Origin: Neoaquamicrobium microcysteis
GTDB lineage: Bacteria > Pseudomonadota > Alphaproteobacteria > Rhizobiales > Rhizobiaceae
Assembly (NCBI RefSeq): GCF_008180155.1
Contig: NZ_VSZS01000055.1
Location: 1 to 64,000 of the forward strand
Direction: 5' to 3'
Length of the DNA stretch: 64,000 bases
Position numbers and translations under genes: made by a program
Shown: positions 24,201 through 33,398 of the stretch, one piece after another
Layout: each line of letters starts with the position of its first letter
Numbering within the stretch: the first letter of the stretch is position 1
Notes under the pieces: model-generated
Databases searched by the model: none
What the model saw: the letters and a program-made list of their open reading frames with translations, nothing else
What the model was told of the DNA's origin: nothing

Positions 24201-27200
24201 TTGAAGATCAAAAAGCTGCTTGTCGCCAACCGTTCCGAGATCGCAATCCGCGTCTTTCGCGCGGCCAACGAACTGGGCATCAAGACCGTCGCGATCTGGG
24301 CGGAAGAAGACAAATATTCGCTTCACCGCTTCAAGGCAGACGAGAGCTACCCGATCGGGCGCGGACCGCATCTGACGAAAGATCTGGGGCCGATCGAGAG
24401 CTATCTCTCCATCGACGAGGTGATCCGGGTAGCCAGGCTTTCCGGCGCGGATGCGATCCATCCGGGTTACGGCCTGTTGTCGGAAAGCCCCGAATTCGCC
24501 GATGCCTGTGCGCTGGCCGGCATCATCTTCATCGGCCCGAAGCCCGAGACGATGCGGCGGCTCGGCAACAAGGTGGCCGCGCGCAACCTCGCCATCGAGG
24601 TCGGCGTGCCGGTGGTGCCGGCCACCGAACCTCTGCCGGACGACATGGAGGCGGTGAAGAAGATGGCCGCCGAGATCGGCTATCCGGTGATGCTGAAGGC
24701 ATCGTGGGGCGGTGGCGGGCGCGGCATGCGCGCCATCCGCGCCGAGGCCGACCTCGCCCGCGAGGTCACCGAGGCCAAGCGCGAGGCCAAGGCCGCCTTC
24801 GGCAAGGACGAGGTCTATCTGGAGAAGCTGGTCGAGCGTGCACGCCACGTCGAGGTGCAGGTGCTGGGCGATACTCACGGCAATACCGTGCATCTGTTTG
24901 AGCGCGACTGCTCTATCCAGCGCCGCAACCAGAAAGTCGTGGAACGTGCGCCGGCGCCCTATCTGGACGACGCACAGAGGGCGGAGCTTTGCGGCTACGC
25001 CCTGAAAATTGCCGACGCCACGGACTATGTGGGTGCGGGCACGGTCGAGTTCCTGCAGGATGCCGACACCGGCAAGTTTTACTTCATCGAGGTGAACCCG
25101 CGCATTCAGGTCGAGCACACCGTCACGGAGGAAGTGACGGGCATCGACATCGTCAAGGCGCAGATACACATCCTCGAAGGCGAGAAGATCGGCGATGCCG
25201 CTTCGGGCGTGCCGGCGCAGGCCGACATCAAGCTGCACGGTCACGCGATGCAGTGCCGCATCACCACGGAAGACCCCGAGCAGAACTTCATCCCCGACTA
25301 CGGCCGCATCACCGCCTATCGCGGTGCGACGGGCTTCGGTATCCGGCTCGATGGCGGCACTGCCTATTCGGGCGCGGTCATCACACGCTTCTACGATCCG
25401 CTGCTGGAAAAGGTGACCGCGTGGGCTCCATCTGCCGAGGAAGCGCGCCAGCGCATGGACCGCGCGCTGCGCGAGTTCCGCATCCGCGGCGTGGCGACCA
25501 ACCTGACGTTCCTGGAAGCGATCATCAACCACCCACATTTCCGCGATAATACCTACACGACGAAGTTCATCGATACGACGCCGGAACTGTTCAGCCAGGT
25601 GAAGCGGCAGGACCGCGCTACCAAACTGCTGAATTATCTGGCGGACGTGACCGTAAACGGCCATCCCGAAACGCGTGGCCGCCCGAAGCCCAACGCAGAG
25701 GCCGCCGCGCCGCGGGTGCCCTACATCGACGCGTCGATCCCCGACGGCACCAAGCAGAAACTCGACGCGCTGGGCCCGCAGAAGTTCGCGGCCTGGATGC
25801 GTGACGAGAAGCGCGTCCTCGTGACCGACACCACCATGCGCGACGGGCACCAGTCGCTGCTGGCGACGCGCATGCGCACCCATGACATCGCGGCAGTCGC
25901 GGGCGTCTATGCGCGCGCGCTGCCGCAACTCCTCTCGCTGGAATGCTGGGGCGGTGCGACCTTCGACGTCGCGATGCGCTTCCTGACGGAGGACCCGTGG
26001 GAGCGACTTTCGCTGGTGCGCGAGGCGGCACCCAACCTGCTGTTGCAGATGCTGCTGCGCGGGGCCAACGGCGTCGGCTACACCAACTATCCAGACAACG
26101 TGGTGCGCTACTTCGTCAAGCAGGCGGCGGCCGGCGGCATCGACCTTTTCCGCGTGTTCGACTGCCTCAACTGGGTGGAGAACATGCGCGTCGCGATGGA
26201 CGCGGTGGTGGAGGAAGGCAAGCTCTGCGAGGCCACGATCTGCTATACGGGCGACATCCTCGACCCGAACCGGGCCAAGTACGACCTGAAATACTACGTC
26301 GCGCTGGCCAGCGAGCTGGAAGCCGCCGGGGCGCACATCATCGCGCTGAAGGACATGGCGGGCCTGCTCAAGCCTGCGGCAGCCAAGGTGCTGTTCAAGG
26401 CACTGCGCGAGGCCACCAACCTGCCCATCCACTTCCACACCCATGATACGAGCGGCATTGCTGCCGCGACCGTTCTTGCCGCCGTAGAGGCAGGCGTTGA
26501 TGCGGTGGACGCGGCGATGGATGCTCTTTCCGGCAATACGTCGCAACCGTGCCTTGGCTCCATCGTGGAGGCACTCAGGGGCGACGAGCGCGACACCGGG
26601 CTGGATCCGGAATGGATCAGGAAAATCTCGTTCTACTGGGAGGCGGTGCGCAACCAGTACGCGGCGTTCGAAAGCGACCTGAAGGGGCCCGCTTCCGAGG
26701 TCTACCTGCACGAAATGCCGGGCGGGCAGTTCACCAACCTTAAGGAGCAGGCGCGCTCGCTGGGGCTCGAGACCCGCTGGCATGAGGTGGCGCAGGCCTA
26801 TCACGACGTGAACCTGATGTTCGGCGACATCGTGAAGGTGACGCCATCGTCCAAGGTGGTCGGCGACATGGCGCTGATGATGGTCAGCCAGGATTTGACG
26901 GTGGCGGACGTCGAAAATCCCGCGAAAGACATCGCCTTTCCCGACTCCGTCGTATCAATGCTGCGCGGCGATCTCGGCCAGTCGCCCGGCGGCTGGCCGC
27001 AGGCGCTCCAGAAGAAGGCGTTGAAGGGGGAGAAGCCTATCACCGTTCGCCCCGGCTCGCTGCTGGCCCCGGCAGATCTCGCCAGCGACCGCACCGAGGT
27101 GGAAGAAAAGCTCGAGCGCAAGATCAGCGATTTCGAGTTCGCCTCGTGGCTGATGTATCCGAAGGTCTTTTCGGACTTCGCCGCCGCGCAGGCTGAGTAC

Positions 27201-27659
27201 GGACCTGTCAGCGTCCTACCGACGCCATCCTACTTCTACGGGATGGAACCGGAGGAGGAAGTATTCGTCGATATCGAGCGCGGGAAGACGCTGGTGATCC
27301 GTTGCCTTGCGGTCGGCGACACCGACGAGAAGGGCATGGTTACCGTGTTCTTCGAGCTCAATGGCCAGCCGCGCCGCGTCAAGGTGCCCGACCGGGCGCA
27401 TGGCTCGGGCGCCGGGAAGGCGCGCGCGAAGGCCGAAGCGGGCAATGCGCAGCATGTCGGCGCACCGATGCCGGGTGTGGTTTCCACCGTGGCGGTGTCG
27501 GCGGGGCAGGCCGTCAAGTCGGGCGACGTGCTGCTGTCCATCGAGGCGATGAAGATGGAGACTGCGCTTCACGCCGAACGCGACGGCGAGATCGCCGAGG
27601 TGCTTGTGCGCGCAGGCGACCAGATCGACGCGAAGGATCTGCTGATCGTCTACGCATAA
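24201..27659 (+). CDS. pyc: Pyruvate carboxylase
   Basis: A 1152-residue biotin enzyme that carboxylates pyruvate to oxaloacetate for anaplerosis and gluconeogenesis. The biotin carboxylase half (about 1-460) has KKLLVANRSEIAIR, the ATP-grasp GGGGRGMR and EVNPRIQVEHT. The carboxyltransferase domain (about 540-820) has TDTTMRDGHQSLLATRMR and metal-binding HFHTHD. The C-terminal biotinyl domain ends with biotin-lysine EAMKMET. The start is a TTG at 24201, supported by GGAG eight bases upstream and by the immediate start of the conserved sequence. It is monocistronic, with a terminator before it. Confidence 0.98.
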   Translation: MKIKKLLVANRSEIAIRVFRAANELGIKTVAIWAEEDKYSLHRFKADESYPIGRGPHLTKDLGPIESYLSIDEVIRVARLSGADAIHPGYGLLSESPEFADACALAGIIFIGPKPETMRRLGNKVAARNLAIEVGVPVVPATEPLPDDMEAVKKMAAEIGYPVMLKASWGGGGRGMRAIRAEADLAREVTEAKREAKAAFGKDEVYLEKLVERARHVEVQVLGDTHGNTVHLFERDCSIQRRNQKVVERAPAPYLDDAQRAELCGYALKIADATDYVGAGTVEFLQDADTGKFYFIEVNPRIQVEHTVTEEVTGIDIVKAQIHILEGEKIGDAASGVPAQADIKLHGHAMQCRITTEDPEQNFIPDYGRITAYRGATGFGIRLDGGTAYSGAVITRFYDPLLEKVTAWAPSAEEARQRMDRALREFRIRGVATNLTFLEAIINHPHFRDNTYTTKFIDTTPELFSQVKRQDRATKLLNYLADVTVNGHPETRGRPKPNAEAAAPRVPYIDASIPDGTKQKLDALGPQKFAAWMRDEKRVLVTDTTMRDGHQSLLATRMRTHDIAAVAGVYARALPQLLSLECWGGATFDVAMRFLTEDPWERLSLVREAAPNLLLQMLLRGANGVGYTNYPDNVVRYFVKQAAAGGIDLFRVFDCLNWVENMRVAMDAVVEEGKLCEATICYTGDILDPNRAKYDLKYYVALASELEAAGAHIIALKDMAGLLKPAAAKVLFKALREATNLPIHFHTHDTSGIAAATVLAAVEAGVDAVDAAMDALSGNTSQPCLGSIVEALRGDERDTGLDPEWIRKISFYWEAVRNQYAAFESDLKGPASEVYLHEMPGGQFTNLKEQARSLGLETRWHEVAQAYHDVNLMFGDIVKVTPSSKVVGDMALMMVSQDLTVADVENPAKDIAFPDSVVSMLRGDLGQSPGGWPQALQKKALKGEKPITVRPGSLLAPADLASDRTEVEEKLERKISDFEFASWLMYPKVFSDFAAAQAEYGPVSVLPTPSYFYGMEPEEEVFVDIERGKTLVIRCLAVGDTDEKGMVTVFFELNGQPRRVKVPDRAHGSGAGKARAKAEAGNAQHVGAPMPGVVSTVAVSAGQAVKSGDVLLSIEAMKMETALHAERDGEIAEVLVRAGDQIDAKDLLIVYA

Positions 27660-27685
27660 AGCCGGCCCGGTCGAGCTACGCCCGC

Positions 27686-28483
27686 TCAGTCGTAGCTGAG
27701 GAACGTCTTGTAGATGTAGCCGCTGCGGCCCCCATAGGTGACGGCGCACCAGTTGCAGCCGGTCTCCGCCTCGACCTCGACCAGCGCCGGCACGACGACG
27801 ATAATATCGGCGTCGTCGCTCGGGCCCGAGCGCATGTTGACGTAGCGGGTGGTGGTGGCCTGCGCACGGGGGCCAGAAGCAGGCTGCCCGATGGAGGCGG
27901 TCTGCTCCTCCGACGGCGGGCCGATGTCTTCCTCAACCTCGCGGCGCTGTATAGCCTCCAGTGCGGCAATCTCGTCATCCGTCTCGGCGACGGGAACGGG
28001 CGGCTCGAACGCGCCTGCATGCGGCGCGGCCGACAGGATCGAGGAGGTGCGGTTCTGATCGGGCTCGAGCGCAGGTTCGCCAAGCGGCGGGATGGCTGCA
28101 AGGTCTTCGGGCGCTTGCAGGGCAGCGTCGCTGGCCGCAACCGCTGGCTCTACTGTTTCTTGTGACACTTCGGGGGCGGGGGGGGCGTCGGCCATGACAG
28201 GTTCGGCGGCCACGGAAACCTCCTGCGTCAGGACCTCTTCCTGCGCCGTCGCAGCGGTCTGATCGGCCGGGCCGACGCTCGCCTCGCGACTTAGAAAGGT
28301 GCCGAGCAGCAGGATCAGCGCGGCGCCGCCAAGCACGGTCACCGCAATGGGCGCAGCGGCGGGCGGCAGCTTGTCCAGCATTTCGCGCGATGGACGGGGA
28401 AACCGGCTCTGCGTTCCCAGCGGTGCGAGGAACGGCTTCTGGTTGCTCCTGAAGTTGAAGGGACTCTTCACGCTGTTCTCCAT
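27686..28483 (-). CDS. Membrane-anchored protein with a bacterial SH3 domain
   Basis: A 265-residue protein. About 35 cytoplasmic residues come first, then one transmembrane segment (about 40-60, AAAPIAVTVLGGAALILLLG). A long acidic Ala/Pro/Glu-rich spacer runs to about residue 200. A C-terminal SH3b-type domain starts at TRYVNMRSGPS and ends YGGRSGYIYKTFLSYD, with two cysteines close together in GCNWCAV. Such proteins usually place the SH3b domain in the periplasm, often for peptidoglycan contact. I chose the ATG at 28483; a TTG further up would add eight residues. It converges on pyc. No specific function is recognisable. Confidence 0.75.
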   Translation of the reverse strand: MENSVKSPFNFRSNQKPFLAPLGTQSRFPRPSREMLDKLPPAAAPIAVTVLGGAALILLLGTFLSREASVGPADQTAATAQEEVLTQEVSVAAEPVMADAPPAPEVSQETVEPAVAASDAALQAPEDLAAIPPLGEPALEPDQNRTSSILSAAPHAGAFEPPVPVAETDDEIAALEAIQRREVEEDIGPPSEEQTASIGQPASGPRAQATTTRYVNMRSGPSDDADIIVVVPALVEVEAETGCNWCAVTYGGRSGYIYKTFLSYD

Positions 28484-28711
28484 ACGGGCGGCGACCGCCC
28501 GGTCCAATGCCGCGCGCCTGAAGCAACGCCGGCCACTCTCCCTTCCTGACTAGGGCTTTTCCTTGGAACCCGATTGTGGCCGGGGTTGGTCGCCTTTGTG
28601 GCAATCCGCGATCCGGTTCGCCGGCTGGCCCAATCATTGGAGACGCTCTCTGCTTGACTGTGGATTAAATCGATTTAGGTTGCCGTTGACCGAACCTGCT
28701 GGATTCCTCCC

Positions 28712-29884
28712 ATGACTGATCAACTGCTGCGGGCGCGGCGGGGCCGAATGGCCGTTGCGGCGATGTTTCTCGCCAACGGCTTCATCATCGGCAGCTGGGC
28801 TCCGCAAATACCGCTCGTCCTGTCCCGACTGGAAATCAGCGAGACGACGCTCGGGCTGCTGATCCTGATATTCGGGCTTGGCGCACTCGTCGCCATGCCG
28901 TGGTGCGGTTACCTGATGTCACGGCACGGCTCGCGCGCAATGCTGCGCATATTCGCCGTGCTTTCGAGTTTCGCGCTGCTGCTGGTGGCACTGGCCGGCA
29001 GCGTCTGGGCGGCGGCCCCCATGGTGTTTTTCCTTGGCGGAACCATTGGGGCGATGGACGTGGCGATGAACACCAATGCCGTAACCGTGGAAAAGCGGCT
29101 CGGCCGGGCGATCATGTCGTCGTCGCACGGGTTCTGGAGCCTTGGCGGCTTTTTCGGCGGCGCACTGGGCGGCCTTGCGATCCAGGCCTTTGGCCATCTG
29201 GCGCATGCGGCGATGGTGACGCTGGTGACGCTGGCCATCGTGGCCGCCGCCTATGGCTACCTCTCCGATGGCGACAAGCCGGCACCGAGCGAGCAGGTGC
29301 GGTTCAGATGGCCGACCAACCCGCTGGTCTATCTGGTGGGCTTCATGGCCCTGTTCTCCATGATCCCGGAAGGCGCGGTGCTGGACTGGGCTGCGCTCTA
29401 CCTGCAGCAGGAAATGGGGAGCGACATCGCCACCGCCGGCTTCGCGTTCGCTGCGTTCTCTGCCACCATGGCGACCATGCGCTTCATGGGCGACGGGGTG
29501 CGCAACCGGTTCGGCGCTGTCAACACGCTGCGCGTGTCGGCGCTGATCGCGGCGTCGGGGATGATGGTCGCAGGCATGGCCCCGGACGCGTGGACGGCTA
29601 TCGCCGCCTTCGCTTTTGCCGGTCTGGGTATCGCCAACATGGTGCCGATCGCATTTTCGGCCGCCGGAAACCAGCCGGGTGTGGCATCGGCAACGGGAAT
29701 GAGCGTGGTCACGACGATGGGCTATTCGGGGATACTGGTAGCGCCCTCGGCTATCGGCTTCATCGGCGAGCGGACCGGGTTTGCACCGATCTTTGTCTCG
29801 CTGGCGGGGCTGCTGGTGGTGGTATGCCTGATGGCCGGGCTGGCGCGGAGTGCCGATTTCGTCGCGCATCAGCCGGCCGAGTAG
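28712..29884 (+). CDS. Major facilitator superfamily transporter
   Basis: A 390-residue, 12-helix carrier. The loop between helices 2 and 3 reads GYLMSRHGSRAMLRI, a variant of the MFS motif A, and GAMDVAMNTNAVTVEKRLGR follows helix 4. That motif occurs in the YbjJ-like MFS subgroup annotated as sugar or drug carriers. It is transcribed divergently from the SH3-domain gene and is apparently alone. The substrate cannot be inferred from the sequence. Confidence 0.88.
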   Translation: MTDQLLRARRGRMAVAAMFLANGFIIGSWAPQIPLVLSRLEISETTLGLLILIFGLGALVAMPWCGYLMSRHGSRAMLRIFAVLSSFALLLVALAGSVWAAAPMVFFLGGTIGAMDVAMNTNAVTVEKRLGRAIMSSSHGFWSLGGFFGGALGGLAIQAFGHLAHAAMVTLVTLAIVAAAYGYLSDGDKPAPSEQVRFRWPTNPLVYLVGFMALFSMIPEGAVLDWAALYLQQEMGSDIATAGFAFAAFSATMATMRFMGDGVRNRFGAVNTLRVSALIAASGMMVAGMAPDAWTAIAAFAFAGLGIANMVPIAFSAAGNQPGVASATGMSVVTTMGYSGILVAPSAIGFIGERTGFAPIFVSLAGLLVVVCLMAGLARSADFVAHQPAE

Positions 29885-29901
29885 ACGTCATTGGTCGATG
29901 A

Positions 29902-29927
29902 GCCGACCGGCCTTGCGGCCGGCCGGC
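29902..29927. terminator. Possible hairpin terminator between convergent genes
   Basis: An 11-base arm (GCCGACCGGCC) pairs with GGCCGGCCGGC across a TTGC loop with one mismatch. It lies between the MFS gene and the DUF3309 gene, which converge. There is no clear T-run on either side, so it may be a weak or bidirectional structure. Confidence 0.4.
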
Positions 29928-29937
29928 ATATCGGAAG

Positions 29938-30096
29938 TCAGATTCTTCCCATCAGCACCAGTATCAGCACGATCACCAGCACGACGCCGAGAATGCCGGA
30001 CGGGCCATAGCCCCAACCACGCGAGTGAGGCCAGGCCGGCACTGCGCCGAGCAGGATGAGAATAAGGATGATGATGAGAATTGTGCCGAGCGACAT
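29938..30096 (-). CDS. DUF3309-type 52-residue membrane peptide
   Basis: A 52-residue protein with two hydrophobic stretches (residues 4-18 and 38-49) around a short Trp/Gly/Pro-rich turn, AWPHSRGWGYGPSG. This layout is the signature of the DUF3309 family, widespread and unassigned in Proteobacteria. AAGGGG sits eight bases before the ATG at 30096. It ends in MGRI just before a possible hairpin. Function is unknown. Confidence 0.88.
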   Translation of the reverse strand: MSLGTILIIILILILLGAVPAWPHSRGWGYGPSGILGVVLVIVLILVLMGRI

Positions 30097-30203
30097 GAAG
30101 GTCCCCTTCGCATTGAGGCAAGAAACGCTCTATCAATGCGTGCAGCGGCACAAAAGTTCCCCACGGGCAGCATGACCTATGGGGAACGGCCGCTAACGGT
30201 CTT

Positions 30204-33200
30204 CTATTCTGCGGCCTTGGGATAGACGATCGCTGGCTCGTCGGCGACAGACGGCTTTTCATCGCCGCCGTCAGCCTCGTCCTTCCCTCCGCGACGGAAC
30301 AGCCGCGACAGCAGGCTGCGGTGGCCGGCGGGGCGCGCATCGCGGGTAAACACCATCAGCGCGGAAGGCGTGACTACCAACGTCAGCACGGTAGCGAAGG
30401 CCAGGCCGTAGACGATGGCGCTCGACAGCGAAATCCACCACTGGGTGGAGGGCGCATTGATTGTCGTCTCGTGGTGGAACAGCTCCAGCCCGAGACCGAA
30501 GGCGATGGGCAGCACGCCCAGAATCGCGGCGGCGGCCGTCAGCACCACCGGACGCGCACGCTCGCGGCAGGTCTGAAGCACGGCGTCCAGCTTGGTCCAT
30601 CCTTCCTCGCGCAGCCGGTCGTAAGTGTCGATCAGCACGATGTTGTTGTTCACGACCACGCCTGCCAGCGCGATGACGCCGATGCCCGACATGATGATGC
30701 CGAAGGGCTGGCCGGTCAGCAGCAGGCCCAGGAACACGCCGATGGTCGCCATCACGACCGTCATCAGGACGAGGAACACGCTGGTGAACTTGTTGAACTG
30801 CGCCAGAAGCACGATGAAGATAAGGAAAATCGCCGCTCCGAACGCGTTGGTGAGGAACGCGCTGGCCTCGTCGCTTTCCTGGCTGGAGCCGGCGAGCTTC
30901 CAAGTGGCGTTGCCCAGCTCCATCTCGCCCACGGTCTGCGCCACCTGATCCTGGACGGCTGCGACCTGCAGGCCGGAGGCGACGTTGGCCTGCACGACCA
31001 CCGTGCGCTCGCCGTCGATGCGGTTGAGGATGCCGGTGCGCGGCTCCGGCTTGCGGCTGATGAAGTTGGAGATCGGCACCGAGCCCTGCGCGGTCTCGAC
31101 GCGAAGCTCGTCGAGCGTGGAAAGCGTGCGCCGATCTTCGGGCAGGCGCAGGCGGATGTCGACCGCATCATCGGCGCCGGCGGGGCGATAGTCTGTCAGC
31201 TTCAGGCCGCCGGTGACCAGCTGGACCACAGTGCCAACCGAATTGGGGCTGATGCCGTATTGCGCGGCCTTGGTGCGGTCGATCGTCAGCGCCCAGTCCA
31301 CACCGGGCGGCGGCAGGCCGTCGCTGATGTCGATCACGCCCTGTATCTCACCGATGCGGGCCGCCACCGCACGCGCGGTGTCGTCCAGCCCTTGAGGGTC
31401 GGCGGCCGAAAGGCGAATCTGGATCGGCTTGCCCTGCGGCGGGCCGGCATCGGGCACGCGGACCTCTACATCGACGCCAGGAATGCCCGCCATGACGGCG
31501 CGCAACTCGTCGAGAATGTCATTGGCAGGCTTACGCTCGCGCCAGTCGACGAACTCGTACTGGATGACGCCGACGACGTCCTCGGGAATGTCCTGCCCGC
31601 CGCCGCGCGTCTGGCCGACGCGGGTGTAGACCGACTTGACGCCCGGCCAGCCGAGCAGGCGGTCCTCGGCGGTGCGGGTCGCGGCATCCTGCTCGGCGAG
31701 CGAGAGGTTGCCGCGCGCATGCACGTAGAGCAGGCCGTAATCCGGCTCGACATTGGGGAAGAACTCGACGCCCGCACCGTAGTGCGAATAGCTGTACATG
31801 ACGCCGACCAGCAGGCCGACGGCCATGATGAGCACGGTCTTGGGGTAATGCACCGCCTTCTTGACCACGGCCATGTACCAGCCGTCGCGCTGCTCGCCTT
31901 CCTCGTGGACATGCGCCTTTGCGAAGCGCGCTCCGATCGTCGGCACGAAGACGAGCGCAAACAGCATCGAGGCGGCCAATGTCACGATGAGCGTGATCGG
32001 CATGTACTTCATGAAGTCGCCGATGATGCCCGGCCAGAAAAGCAGCGGCGAGAATGCCGCGATGCGCGTCAGCGTCGCGGCCGCAACCGGGCCCGCCATG
32101 CGCTTGGCGGCAAGCTCGAAGGCCTGCTCGCGCGGCATGCCTTCCGACATGCGCCGCTCGGCAAACTCGACCACGATGATCGCATCGTCCACCAGCATGC
32201 CCACCGCGAGGATGAGACTGAACAGCACGATCATGTTGATCGTGTACCCCATCAGCGCAAGCAGCAGGATGCCCATCAGGAACGAGGACGGGATGGCGAG
32301 GCCGATCAGCAGCGAGGAGCGGCCGGACAGCGCATACAGAATGACGATGAAGACCAGGATGACGGCGATCAGGACGTGGTTCTGAAGCTCGCCGAGAAGC
32401 TGGTTGATGAAGACCGACTTGTCCTGCGTGTAGGTGACCGACATGCCTTCTGGCAGCTGCTGCTGGAAGTTGTCGGCAAGTGCCTTCACCATGACGACGG
32501 TGTCGACGAGGTTAGCGCCGGTACGCTTCTTGACCTCGATAGCGATGGCGGGCTGGCCGTCGAGACGGGTGATGGTCTCGGCGTCCTTGTGCGTGGAACG
32601 AATGGTGGCGAGATCCTGCGCACGGACAACGGCGTTGGGACCGGCCACGATGGGCAGGTTCGCTACATCCTCGACGGTTTCGATCAGTGCCGGCACCTTG
32701 ACGGCGTAGCGGCCTTCATTGCCCTGGAGAGCGCCCGCCGCCACGAGGCTGTTGGATGCGCCGACACCTTGCAATAGCTGGTCCAGCTGCAGCCCGTAGG
32801 ACGAAAGCTTCATCGGGTCGATGACGACCTCGACGAGATCGTCGCGCGCGCCCTGAAGCACGGCCTCGAGAACGCCCGGCACTTCCTCGATCTGGTCGCG
32901 CAGCTGGCGGGCCGCAGCCGTCAGCGTGCGCTCGGGCACATGTCCCGACAGCGTGACGACCAGTACCGGAAATTCCGAGATGTTGACCTCATTGACCGTC
33001 GGCTCCTCGGCGCCCTGCGGCAGGTCGCGCTTGGCGTCGTCCACCCGGTTGCGGGTGTCGTCCAACGCCGTCTTCAGGTCGGTCGAAGGGTCGAATTCCA
33101 ACAGGACATAACCGCCGCCCTCATAGGCGGCCGAACGCATCTCCTTGACGCCGCGGATGCTCTTCATCCGGGTCTCGACCGGGCGCAGCAGCAGCCGCTC

Positions 33201-33377
33201 GGAATCTTCCGGCGAGATGCCCTGATAGGCAAGGCTCACATAGATGATGGGGATCGCAACGTCGGGCTCGGCTTCCTTGGGGATCGAGACGTACGCCATC
33301 GCCCCCGCGATCATCAGGAAGATGAGCGTGGTGATGGTGAGCCGCGCATTGCGGATGGCAAGCTTGACGATATCCAT
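30204..33377 (-). CDS. RND-family efflux pump inner-membrane subunit
   Basis: A 1057-residue HAE-type (AcrB-like) proton antiporter with twelve predicted helices and two large periplasmic loops. The paired aspartates of the proton relay are visible in VGMLVDDAIIVVEF in helix 4. N-terminal features include FLMIAGAMAYVSIPKEAEPDV and the interface motif ERLLLRPVETRMKSIRG. It belongs to the group close to MdtB/CzcA-like general exporters rather than metal-specific CusA, since I see no Met-rich channel. It lies 21 bases after the adaptor gene. No outer-membrane channel gene is adjacent, so it would borrow a TolC-like partner encoded elsewhere. Confidence 0.94.
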   Translation of the reverse strand: MDIVKLAIRNARLTITTLIFLMIAGAMAYVSIPKEAEPDVAIPIIYVSLAYQGISPEDSERLLLRPVETRMKSIRGVKEMRSAAYEGGGYVLLEFDPSTDLKTALDDTRNRVDDAKRDLPQGAEEPTVNEVNISEFPVLVVTLSGHVPERTLTAAARQLRDQIEEVPGVLEAVLQGARDDLVEVVIDPMKLSSYGLQLDQLLQGVGASNSLVAAGALQGNEGRYAVKVPALIETVEDVANLPIVAGPNAVVRAQDLATIRSTHKDAETITRLDGQPAIAIEVKKRTGANLVDTVVMVKALADNFQQQLPEGMSVTYTQDKSVFINQLLGELQNHVLIAVILVFIVILYALSGRSSLLIGLAIPSSFLMGILLLALMGYTINMIVLFSLILAVGMLVDDAIIVVEFAERRMSEGMPREQAFELAAKRMAGPVAAATLTRIAAFSPLLFWPGIIGDFMKYMPITLIVTLAASMLFALVFVPTIGARFAKAHVHEEGEQRDGWYMAVVKKAVHYPKTVLIMAVGLLVGVMYSYSHYGAGVEFFPNVEPDYGLLYVHARGNLSLAEQDAATRTAEDRLLGWPGVKSVYTRVGQTRGGGQDIPEDVVGVIQYEFVDWRERKPANDILDELRAVMAGIPGVDVEVRVPDAGPPQGKPIQIRLSAADPQGLDDTARAVAARIGEIQGVIDISDGLPPPGVDWALTIDRTKAAQYGISPNSVGTVVQLVTGGLKLTDYRPAGADDAVDIRLRLPEDRRTLSTLDELRVETAQGSVPISNFISRKPEPRTGILNRIDGERTVVVQANVASGLQVAAVQDQVAQTVGEMELGNATWKLAGSSQESDEASAFLTNAFGAAIFLIFIVLLAQFNKFTSVFLVLMTVVMATIGVFLGLLLTGQPFGIIMSGIGVIALAGVVVNNNIVLIDTYDRLREEGWTKLDAVLQTCRERARPVVLTAAAAILGVLPIAFGLGLELFHHETTINAPSTQWWISLSSAIVYGLAFATVLTLVVTPSALMVFTRDARPAGHRSLLSRLFRRGGKDEADGGDEKPSVADEPAIVYPKAAE

Positions 33378-33398
33378 GGTGTGGCGCCGTCCCTGCGG

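Noticed and set aside
24033-26804. A 923-codon open frame on the minus strand opposite pyruvate carboxylase (and an 861-codon frame opposite cheA)
   Set aside because: Both lie exactly antisense to well-conserved genes and have His/Arg/Asp-rich composition typical of mirror frames in high-GC DNA. No ribosome site or family motif supports them.
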